Shown here: one piece after another, positions 12,411-21,204 of the stretch
How positions within the stretch are numbered: the stretch's first letter is position 1
How the letters are laid out: each line of letters begins with the position of its first letter
DNA from: Perca fluviatilis
Taxonomy: Eukaryota; Chordata; Actinopteri; Perciformes; Percidae
NCBI RefSeq assembly: GCF_010015445.1
Contig: NC_053134.1
Span: 12,973,580 to 13,037,579, forward strand
DNA: 64,000 nt
Reading direction: 5' to 3'
Position numbers and translations under genes: made by a program
The notes under the pieces: generated by a model
What the model was told of the DNA's origin: nothing
What the model saw: the letters and a program-made list of their open reading frames with translations, nothing else
Databases searched by the model: none

Positions 12411-12896
12411 CTCCTAATTCCCACTGGTTGCGGAACGGCTCCGTGCTCTGCCGTCCGTCAATACCCACCAGGTCCAGATTTGTTGCGGAACGGCTGCGGC
12501 CATGACTGACAGCTGAAGTCACGAGGACCCATGAGATCTCACAAATTCACATAGAATAGAACCATAAAACCAACAACAGTTTGTTTCCAGCCAGAGAAGT
12601 AGAGGGGAAACAACTCTGTGCTGTGTTTTCAAGGTGTAGTGCAGGGAAATATGATTTTATTATGAAAATTAACCGGATGTTTTATTTTGTTTCTGTGCTC
12701 GACTTCCTGTCTCGCACAATCTGAATTGTGCTGAATTGCTGTGAAGCTCTGCGTATCTGCTCCGGAGGGCTGCAGACAGCCGGAGCTGGGACGCAGTCGG
12801 AACGCAGCCATTCCGCAGTCAGTGAAAATACACACATTGACTTTAATGGAAACCTATTGACTCCGCCGACGTTCCGCGACCGGTGGAAATTAGGAG
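12411..12896. mobile_element. Harbinger-like MITE, 486 bp, TAA target duplication
   Basis: The left end CTCCTAATTCCCACTGGTTG and right end CGGTGGAAATTAGGAG are inverted repeats, continuing into GCGGAACG on the left and its complement CGTTCCGC on the right. TAA lies outside both ends (12408-12410 and 12897-12899). The interior is GC- and CpG-richer than the surroundings and has no transposase frame. It is the same class as the 5403-6009 element by target duplication, but the terminal sequences differ. Confidence 0.75.
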
Positions 12897-12899
12897 TAA

Positions 12900-13398
12900 A
12901 AGTGTGGGGATATTGAGCTCATAATAAGAAGACTATATGAACCAAGAAAAAGAATATCTCAAAGAAAATATCTTCTAATATAATTTGTAATTTATTTTAT
13001 AAATGAAACATTGCCAATAAAAAATAACAGCTTCTCAGCATTCACTCTTTAATGAATGCCATTTTAAATAGGATAGATGGAGGCTTACTCACGGTCACTG
13101 TACATGGTATCAAGATACTTACTATTGGCCTCAGTGGAAGAACATCATTGCTCCCCTGCAGTCTCATGTTTACTCTGGTAAAACTAAATCTGCTCCACTA
13201 GTGCAACCAAGTAGCTATGTCTCAGCTTTCTTCCACCTCTGACCTGACAAACAGTAATGATTCATTAACTTTTATTATTGCTTCTAAATAAGCTGAGGAC
13301 AGATTGTTGACGACAGCACAAACAGAAATGTCTCTGCGTAAAAAGACGTTTGTTGAATCTGCATTCCATGGAAAGCAGTGACTAATATAGTGGCATAG
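12900..13398. other. Intergenic DNA between mobile elements
   Basis: Nothing recognisable. The minus-strand open frame at 13222-13602 runs across the L1 target site and into the L1 antisense strand, so it is not a gene. Confidence 0.5.
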
Positions 13399-13412
13399 AA
13401 AGGTGTTGGATT

Positions 13413-14149
13413 GAGCCCGGAGGGGAACGTAATTAATACAGTTTGGGACAACATTTCCCACAGTTACAAGAACCCAAATCACCAGCAGATCCACTTCAAC
13501 ATATGTCATAGGACATATTGGACACCTCAGAAGAGATACGTCTCTAAAGGGATTCCTACTCCCTATTGCACATTCTGTCAACCTGAACAAACTTTCCTGC
13601 ACATGGTCTGGGAGTGTGAATAGGTGTATGAGTTTTGGAATAAAACAACATCAATAATATCTGATGTGATAGGATGTGGAATTCCTACTGACCCGATTGT
13701 TTTGTTACTTAATAATGACAACTCTAAATTACATCTACTTTGGTTAGCCGGCTCAAACGCGACCAAGAAAATGATAGCTCAGCGCTGGCTCCCCCCCCCC
13801 CACTCGCTTTGTATGAAACAGTGGATGGCGTATTTTCTAGACATAGTTATGCTTGAGCTCTCTACAGCAAGGATTAACAACGCCAGGTCATCTACTATAG
13901 ACTTATGGAAAGGTGCAGCAGCACAAGTATCAGTACTAATGACCTCAGGAGAATTAGAGGAGAGGGACTAGGCACGGTGTGATTTCTGTTTTTGTTTTTG
14001 TTTATTTGTTTGTTTGTTTTTTCTTTCTTTTCCTCTAGACCACGGAGGGTGGGGGTGGGAGAGAGTGGTTGTTCTTGGTCAAGTGTGTGTTCTGTTGATG
14101 TTAAAATGAAAAAATACATAAATAATTGATCTTTAAAAAAAAAAAAAAA
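13413..14149 (+). mobile_element. L1-type LINE, 5'-truncated, perfect target-site duplication
   Basis: The insertion is bounded by identical 14-bp repeats AAAGGTGTTGGATT at 13399-13412 and 14150-14163. The right copy follows directly after a poly(A) run that starts near 14134. This is the signature of target-primed reverse transcription. The body carries the C-terminal end of an L1-type ORF2 followed by a short 3' UTR. Severe 5' truncation is normal for L1. The perfect duplication and intact poly(A) tail suggest a relatively recent insertion. Confidence 0.9.
13414..13971 (+). pseudogene. L1 ORF2 C-terminal fragment with one in-frame stop
   Basis: One frame runs through 13411-13971 apart from a TAG at 13621-13623. 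The segment PYCTFCQPEQTFLHMVWECE matches the cysteine/histidine-containing C-terminal motif of L1-clade ORF2 proteins (C-x2-C, then H-x-x-W-x-C). After the stop the same frame continues VYEFWNKT and on to GELEERD and a natural stop. Endonuclease and reverse-transcriptase domains are absent because of 5' truncation, so this copy is inert with or without the stop. Confidence 0.85.
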
Positions 14150-14163
14150 AAAGGTGTTGGATT

Positions 14164-16876
14164 TTTGCCATGCAGGCTTCTATCAGGTTGTTGCAACTAT
14201 GTTTTGTCCAATATTTAGCTACAGGCTGTTAAAAGTCAGCATTTTTTCAGGTTTGAGAAGTTAAACTACATTCATGTTGCACAACACCAATAATCTGAGG
14301 CAGTACAATAAATAATAATAAAAAATGCCATGTCAACCGACAACAAAGTTTCATTGTTCTAGCAAAACATTAAAAGGATTATTTTGCAAAGTCTTGGTTA
14401 CATGTGCCTTCTATTGTACCCGCCATGCATGGTGAGCCTCAGGGGACCTTGGGACTGAATAACCAAGGAATTTACAATAACAAACAAGGTTTCAGTTTTT
14501 CCGAAGTATGGATTTACATTGATAAGGATAGTGTGACGAGATAACACTAAGAATGAGTCCCGGTGGTTAGAGTCTAGCATAGACAGACCACATCTACCAT
14601 GTCTGACAGACAGCTAGTTTCCCAAAGGCATGTTTCTTTAAAGCAAAACAAGACAAAAAAAACAAGGAAACAGACAAAGAAATCTAAAATGAATGGGTGA
14701 GGAGTGAGGGGAGATGATGAGGGCAGAAAATACATAAAATTGAATGTTTTTTGTCTGTCTGGGATGATGATGATGATGATGATGACAGTGAGCATTGGAG
14801 GATCGGAGCCGTTTATGAGCCACTTTAAGCTGTTTCTTAATGCGCTTCACTTCAATGCAGCTCCTCAGTAAAATAGCCTATTAAAGCTGATCATGAAGGC
14901 ATGTCTGCCATTAAAATGGTCTCTTTTTGTGGTATTTGCCTGTGAGGGAGGTTTTTCCCCTTCATTAAATAGACAACAATGATTCATCTTATGCATATGC
15001 AAATAAGACAGAAATCTAAATAAAAATGCAGCAGGACACTTGCATCCTGTGTCTGCATGAAACCGACCTGGGGTTTACAAAAGGTGGGATTTGGTGCAGT
15101 GGCCTTTGCTCTCTATCCTTTAGACAGTCCAGAAGTACATTAGGACTCAAACCAAGAACCACATAATTCAGATGTACTGAAGACTGAGCCTCCTTCTGGG
15201 GATTTATCTAACTTGCAAAAGTGAGAAGGCAGATGCTATGGCATGGAAAGAAAGCAGATTTAGAATGGCCTCAAAGGAGACACTGATAAACACTATACTA
15301 TAAAAACTAATGTAAATTTTTCAAGGGCGGCACACAATTGCTCCAAATCCCTTTGGCACCATTTGGCTCCACTGATAGCCATAAAGAGAAAGAAAAGGGA
15401 GGCTGTGAGACAGATGCATTGAAGTGCACATGGCCTAACAGGGCTGGTCTAATAACAAGATTAGCCATTTAATTTAGATTATTCGAGACTTGTTGGCATG
15501 CAGAGATGCTTGCTGTCGCTCCGACTATTACAAAGGCATAGTGAGAACATCAAAAAGATGAGAGAGTGACATGCTGTTTTCCAGTAGCGCTTTGGTAAGC
15601 CCAACAGCTGGGGAAAATGCTTGGAGCTGGCACAGCCCCCTCTGAGGAAGACAAACAGTAAAAGGTCACTCATTTGGCACCGGATCACACATGCTTTAGG
15701 GAGGTTACATGAAAGTAAAGCCAGTTATGAAGTCTACGCATTAGGAAACATATCTTAGCATTTGACATGAGGTGTAGTGGTGGGAGGGACACAACATTTA
15801 ATTTTTAGTGAACCTAAGCAAAATCAAAACACTAATCAGTCTGTTGGAGTCCTGTACAGTTCATCACACTTTGCAGTGACAGGATTCATTCAAACACACT
15901 TTTGCTCTTTCAGCAGAAATTATTAAATAGTATGTATTGAATAAAAAAATTACTGAGAACAAGGAAGTTAAAAATCACTCACAAGATTGTAAAGAAAGAT
16001 TTAAGTCCAAAGCTAATAGTAGGAACCAGTTATTTCTTTCTAAAGAATATCTATAGCCATATACATATGTCACTTAACTTTTAGATCTTATTCTGTGAGC
16101 CTCCAGTGATATGGTATAATTTTACTATCACAGATGTTCAGGAGTTTTGGGAATTTTCATGTCTTATAATCATGAGGGCAGAATGAGGAAATCGCACGGT
16201 GATGATCAATCTAACGTGACCTTAGGCCTTGTCATAACATTGTCACAGTATCCAACCAACACAGGGGCCACTGTCCATGCGTAATAAAAACTGACACCAT
16301 CTCAATTTCTCCAATTACATACACACACCACCTCTGGCAGTGCAGTAGCAACATTAATACCACATTACAACTGCATTTCTGAGACATTATGAATAAGCAG
16401 TGATTCACAGCAGCTGCATTCATTACGCAAACGTGATTAAAGTGACGGACCCCTCGGGCGTCCGGGGGTCTAATGATCCCACTCTGCCTTTTGTTATTCA
16501 CGTTGGCTGAGGGCACGCCACTAAGCAGCAGCCCTGGGTGTCTGCTTGCGCCAAATGAGACCTCATTAATAACAGGCTATTCACAAACCTTGCGTTCATA
16601 CTCAGCACCCGGCCATGGTAAATAAAAGAGACGGAGCCCCCCGGATGCCCGGGTCTACCCCTGGCGCAGATGGGTCTACTCGCTCTTCTGCATGATGATG
16701 TTGATGTCCACTTGTGTGTGTGACAAGCTGACATATGTTACTGGCCATTCATCGCTGGCTGTTAAATTGCCCTCTTTGGATGCTCTATTCAGCCCCATCG
16801 GCGCACTCTCCCTCCAGAGACTGGCAATGTACATATTTACATAATGCTTTAATGCAATAAAACAAATGAATACAGT

Positions 16877-16950
<74 letters not shown>

Positions 16951-17728
16951 TGGGGCAGAGAAAATAAACCAGCCCACACTATTTGTACATTGCATATTCA
17001 ATGACTGCATTAAAACTACATCATGCAGACATTAGTTTTGTCTTATGTGAAGCATCGTTCCAAACACCAGCAATAACCACTGCATCACTGCAATAACTAT
17101 GTTGTTGAGCTTTCAAACAGGTCTACTCTCTAACTCTATGATATTTGGACACAAGGTAACAAGATTAAGCTAAATGTGTGCCTACATATTTTTACCTAAT
17201 AATCTGATTGATTTAAACATGATTTAGTTAACTAAGGTAAAGGTAAATATTCACATTCCTCCCATTCCATCCCTTGGATGTTGTCCTAAATCACAGGGAT
17301 ATTGAATATGTTTCGCTGGTTTTACTGTGTTAATCTCCCTTTATCCCTTTAAAAAGGGGCAAAGCCTACTAACAGCAATAATATGCCACAGCATCCATCA
17401 GAAGACAGACTCAAACCAGATAAATTAGTTTTAAGCCCAGGTATTTGAGCATGGGTTTTCTATCCCAGAATCCCTTAAAACTCCAACTGATCGCATTACC
17501 ATCGCATTACGATGTCATAAAGTTTAACAATTCATGCTTTGTCAGTTGGATAATAATGTTTAAGTCATTGCCAAAAAGAACTATTTAAAACTGGGTAACT
17601 TAGACATAAGATATACAACAACCAAAATAACTTTTGACATTGACATATATACACACGGTACATATGAAAACATCAAGTATGAAAACTAATCAGATTTGGA
17701 GTGACCTGTTATTTAGACCAAAATTTGT
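14164..17728. other. Intergenic DNA with candidate conserved non-coding segments
   Basis: No gene is supported. It contains a GAT-rich run at about 14763-14785 and a long TG microsatellite at 16879-16947. Two segments look unlike neutral AT-rich spacer: about 14880-15010, with an octamer-type ATGCAAAT near 14996, and about 16430-16780, with mixed GC content and TAAT cores. They may be enhancers, but no alignment was possible. Confidence 0.45.
16879..16947. repeat. TG microsatellite
   Basis: Uninterrupted TG dinucleotides of about 34 units, followed by a short T/G-rich stretch. It generates a histidine/threonine repeat frame on the minus strand that is not a gene. Confidence 0.95.
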
Positions 17729-17736
17729 AACATGAC

Positions 17737-18531
17737 CAGTGTTGGTCATCTTACTTGAAAAAAGTAATTAGTTACAGTTACAAATTATTTCTCCCAAAAC
17801 GTAATTGAGTTAGTAACTCAGTTACCACATTGTAAAAGTAATTAGTTACTCAACAAAGTAACTGTGACGTTATTTTTTATGTTCTATAACGCTATTACGT
17901 TGAAAGAAAAATCGAGCGTTGCTTGTTTTAACAGAGTGGCTCCATCTCCTTCGCTGGAGCTCACACTATCTGCATTTGGGCTTGGGGTTGGGTTAGCAGC
18001 AGCAGCAGCAAGTGTCGTGTTAGCATGTGTTGATGTGAGGGGCTTCATAAGATTCGAGTTGCTTGAGGCAGACGTGGATAAAGTCTTTTTTCCTGGGCAT
18101 AGCGTGCATGTTACATAAACATTCTTGCATTTAATTTCAATGAGCGAGAAGTAGTGCCGGTACTTCCAGTTCGAGAACGCTACCTTTGAATTTCCCTGGC
18201 TCGTCGCCATTGTCGCTGTCTTGTGTTTAGTGGTAGTCAGTGTAGTCAGAGCGTGCAGTGAGACAGCGTGAGCAGGGCATCCGCCCACCCAGTCAATCAT
18301 CATTGCTTTTGCAAAGGTGTCATCATCCTCCCCCCCTGCTCTCTCCAGGCAGCTGGTGTGTAGCCAAAGCCTGACACCTCGCGCTTCATTCAACCAAATT
18401 GTAGTAACGCGCCACTTTACATTCTCAGTAACGATAACGGCGTTGCAACAATGGAAAAAGTAATTAATTAGATTACTCCGTTACTGAAAAAATAACGCCG
18501 TTATACTTAAACGCCGTTACTCCCAACACTG
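17737..18531 (-). mobile_element. hAT element, 795 bp, perfect 8-bp target duplication
   Basis: Short inverted ends CAGTGTTGG (left) and CCAACACTG (right) are flanked by identical 8-bp copies of AACATGAC at 17729-17736 and 18532-18539. An 8-bp duplication with CAGTG-type ends is diagnostic of hAT transposons. Near the termini are several subterminal GTAATTAGTTAC-like and AACGCCGTTA motifs, possibly transposase binding sites. Only the N-terminal BED-finger part of a transposase remains, on the minus strand. The element is internally deleted and non-autonomous. Confidence 0.92.
17884..18210 (-). pseudogene. hAT transposase N-terminus with degenerate BED zinc finger
   Basis: Reading from an ATG at 18210 on the minus strand, the frame starts MATSQGNSKVAF and has the BED-finger layout: aromatic residues in NWKYRHYFSL, then CTLCPGKK with the C-x2-C pair, then SNSNLMKPLTSTHANT holding the distal histidine. 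BED fingers usually end H-x3-5-H or C; here the position normally H in LMKHL reads P, so one ligand appears lost. The dimerisation and catalytic domains of a full hAT transposase (about 600 residues) are missing. Confidence 0.75.
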
Positions 18532-18791
18532 AACATGACATACAATGTTATAGTAATCCCATAAAATAATTACAATAAATAGATAAACTGATTTTTAATA
18601 ACTATACTTCCACAGCTCTTGCTACATGGTAAGACAAAACAATATATAATAGACAGTACTGTGCAAAAGTTTTAGACAGGTATGAAAAAATGCTGTAAAC
18701 TAAGAATGCTTTCAAAAATGCAAGTGTAAAAAGTTTATTTTCATCAATTAACAAAATGCAGTGAATGAACAGAAGAGAAATCTAAATCAAA

Positions 18792-19283
18792 TCAATATTT
18801 GGTGTGACCACCCTTTGCCTTCAAGACAGCATCAATTCTTCTAGGTACACTTGCACACAGTTTTTGAAGGAACACGGCAGGTAGGTTATTCCAAACATCT
18901 TGGAGAACTAACCACAGATATTCTATGGATGTAGGCTTCCTCAAATCCTTCTGCCTCTTCATGTAATCCCAGACAGACTCAATGCTGAGATCAGGGCTAT
19001 GTGGGGGCCATGCCATCACTTCCAGGACTTCTTGTTCTTCTTTACGCTGAAGATAGTTCTTAATTACCTTGGCTGTATGTTTGGGGCCCTTGTCCTGCTG
19101 CAGAATACATTTGGGGCCAATCATACGCCTCCCTGATGGTATTGCATGATGGATAAGTATCTGCCTGTATCGCTCAGCATTGAGAACACCATTATACTGA
19201 CCAAATCTCCAACTCCATTTGCAGAAATGCAGCCCCAAACTTGCAAGGACCCTCCACCATGCTTCACTGTTGCCTGCAGACAC
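18792..19283 (-). pseudogene. Tc1-like transposase, catalytic C-terminal part (outer element)
   Basis: The frame contains NGVLNAERYRQIL, then KCILQQDKGPKHTAKVI with the second catalytic aspartate, and MAWPPHSPDLSIESVWDYM with the glutamate. There are 37 residues between that aspartate and glutamate, not the 34 of classical Tc1. That places it near the DD37E/DD38E type of teleost Tc1-like elements, with a possible one-residue loss. Upstream sequence to about 19440 holds more of the same protein (KCLQATVKHGGGS) in shifted frames. Not intact. Confidence 0.82.
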
Positions 19284-19445
19284 TTATTATTGTACCGCTC
19301 TACAGCCCTTCGGCAAACAACCTGCCTTCTGCTACAGCCAAATATTTAAAATTTTGACTCATCAGTCCAGAGCACCTGCTGCCATTTTTCTGCACCCCAG
19401 TTCCTATGTTTTCGTGCATAGTTGAGTCACTTAGCCTTGTTTCCA

Positions 19446-20254
19446 CACTCACCTAAAGATTAATTAGAAACACCTGTTAAATTTCACATTAATGAAATTA
19501 TCTAATCAACCAATCACATGGCAGCTGCTTCAATGCATTTAGGGGTGTGGTCCAGGTCTAGACAATCTCCTGAACTCCAAACTGAATGTCAGAATGGGAA
19601 AGAAAGGTGATCTAAGCAACTCTGAGCGTAGCATGGTTGTTGGTGCCAGACAGGCTGGTCTGAGTATTTCACAATCTGCTCAGTTACTGGGATTTTCACG
19701 CACAACCATTTCTAGGGTTTACAAAGAATGGTCTGAAAAAGGAAAAACATCCATCCATGCAGCAGTCCTGGGGGGCTAAAATGCCTTGTAGAGGTCAGAG
19801 GAGAATGGGCCGACTGATTCCAGCTGATAGAAGATCAACTTTGACTCAAATAACCACTCGTTACAACCGAGCTATGCAGCAAAGCATTTGTGAAGTAACA
19901 ACACGCACAACCTTGAGGCGGATGGGCTACACCAGCAGAAGACCACACAGGGTACCACTCATCTCCACTAAAAATAGGAAAATTAGGCTACAGTTTGCAC
20001 AAGCTCACCAAAATTGGACAGCTGAAGACTGGTAAAATGTTGCCTGGTCTGATGAGTCTCGATTTCTGTTAAGACATTCAGATGGTAGTGCAATGGTGTG
20101 GGGGATCCCTTTCGCCTTCAGAACTGCCTTACTTCTTTGTGTCATTGATTCAACAAGGTGCTGTAAGCATTCTTTAGAAATGTTGGCTCATATTGATAGG
20201 ATAGGGTCAAACACGGTATTGGTATGGTGTTCCTAATAATCCTTTAGGTGAGTG
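19446..20254 (+). mobile_element. Tc1/mariner element (inner copy), 809 bp, internally deleted
   Basis: The left end CACTCACCTAAAGATTAATT and right end AATAATCCTTTAGGTGAGTG are inverted repeats. TA follows the right end at 20255-20256, while the left flank reads CA, probably a mutated TA. It lies inside the transposase gene of the outer Tc1 element in the opposite orientation. It carries the N-terminal half of a different Tc1-like transposase. The catalytic C-terminus has been deleted, making it non-autonomous. Confidence 0.9.
19594..20100 (+). pseudogene. Tc1-like transposase, N-terminal part (inner element)
   Basis: Starts MGKKGDLSNSERSMVVGARQ, a Tc1 paired-type helix-turn-helix with the second helix around SQSAQLLGFSRTTISRVYKEW. 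A frameshift near 19775 moves the reading to the frame with GQRRMGRLIPADRRSTLTQI and TTLRRMGYTSRRPHRVPL, the second DNA-binding subdomain. A stop interrupts the frame at 20035, followed by AWSDESRFLLRHSDGS, which holds the first catalytic aspartate. The other two catalytic residues are deleted. Confidence 0.88.
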
Positions 20255-20256
20255 TA

Positions 20257-20517
20257 TGTCGGAGATATGGCTTTTTGGCTGCAACTCTTCCATGAAGACC
20301 ACTTCTGGCCAGACCGAAGGGAAATAAGCTTAATGTGTTTTTCATCTGCTGCAAGTTTCCTTGGCCGACCACTGCGTCTACAATCCTCAACGTTGCCGGT
20401 TTCTTTGCGTTTTTTCAAAAGAGCTTGAACAGCACATCTTGAAACATTATTAATATTGATAAAACATCTTTGATAATTTGCCAATGATTGAATCTGTACC
20501 CTACGAATTCCCAACAC
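20257..20517 (-). pseudogene. Tc1-like transposase, N-terminal part (outer element)
   Basis: The minus-strand frame contains NVSRCAVQALLKKRKETGNV followed by EDCRRSGRPRKLAADEKHIK and LISLRSG, the helix-turn-helix and GRPR-type linker of a Tc1 transposase. It reads into the inner Tc1 element, so its natural continuation is the separate C-terminal fragment at 18792-19440. The split is explained entirely by the nested insertion. Confidence 0.82.
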
Positions 20518-20837
20518 CAGTCTGCTTTGAAATATTTGTCTGGGAGAGACCTTGCTGATGCAGTATAACTACCTATATACTATAATTGGTTGATCATACA
20601 CCTGACAAATCCTACAAAATCCCTGACTTTTTGCAAGTACCTATAAGAATTGATGCTGGTTTGAAGGCAAAGGGTAGTAACCCCAAATATTGATGTGATT
20701 TTGATTTTTCTTTTGTTCACTCACTTTTCACTTCACTTTTGTAAATTGATAAAAATAAACAATCATTTATATTTTTGAAAGCATTCTTAGTTTACAGCAT
20801 TTGTTCACACTGCCTAAGACTTTTGCACAGTACTGTA

Positions 20838-21204
20838 TATTATAATATAAACTCAACACATAGTACACCTAGTGTTACAATAGGCATTTTCATGTCCATT
20901 CAAACTTCCTGCGCTGTTAAACCTCCTGTGCTCTGCCCATATTCTGGATCACCCCTGCTGCTGACCATGCATGAAATTATTCAGTTGAAAATAAGTCCAC
21001 ATTAAAAATGCATCGACTCACAAGAGTAAGACACTACAGAACAAACTCCAGTGCTAAACATGTAGAGAGTTTCTATCTACATTGCTAGTTTTGATCAAGT
21101 GCTTTCAGAGTACAGGTGACAGTAACATTTACAGTGTATAATTAATTTTAGTCAGACACAAAGCATCAATCTAAAGTAAAAATATGAGTGAGGCATCAAG
21201 CCAC
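20838..21204. other. Spacer between Tc1 and DIRS elements
   Basis: AT-rich sequence without recognisable features. Confidence 0.5.

Larger units (their letters stand above)
18654..20835 (-). mobile_element. Tc1/mariner element (outer copy), interrupted by a second Tc1 element
   Basis: The left end begins CAGTACTGTGCAAAAGTTTT and the right end finishes ACTTTTGCACAGTACTG. Similarity between the inverted arms extends for about 200 bp, including AGTTTACAGCAT and TTTGAAAGCATTC on the right arm. TA follows the right end at 20836-20837; at the left the corresponding dinucleotide reads GA, presumably a decayed TA. A Tc1-like transposase is split into C-terminal (18792-19440) and N-terminal (20257-20517) pieces on the minus strand by the nested element at 19446-20254. 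Confidence 0.88.

Noticed and set aside
13222..13602. 126-codon minus-strand frame
   Set aside because: It crosses the L1 insertion junction and is antisense to L1 ORF2; it would not exist without the insertion.
16785..16979. Histidine/threonine repeat protein on the minus strand
   Set aside because: Translation of a TG microsatellite.
17884..18393. A 169-residue minus-strand protein as a novel gene
   Set aside because: The frame lies wholly within a hAT element with an 8-bp duplication, and its recognisable part is the transposase BED finger from 18210 on.
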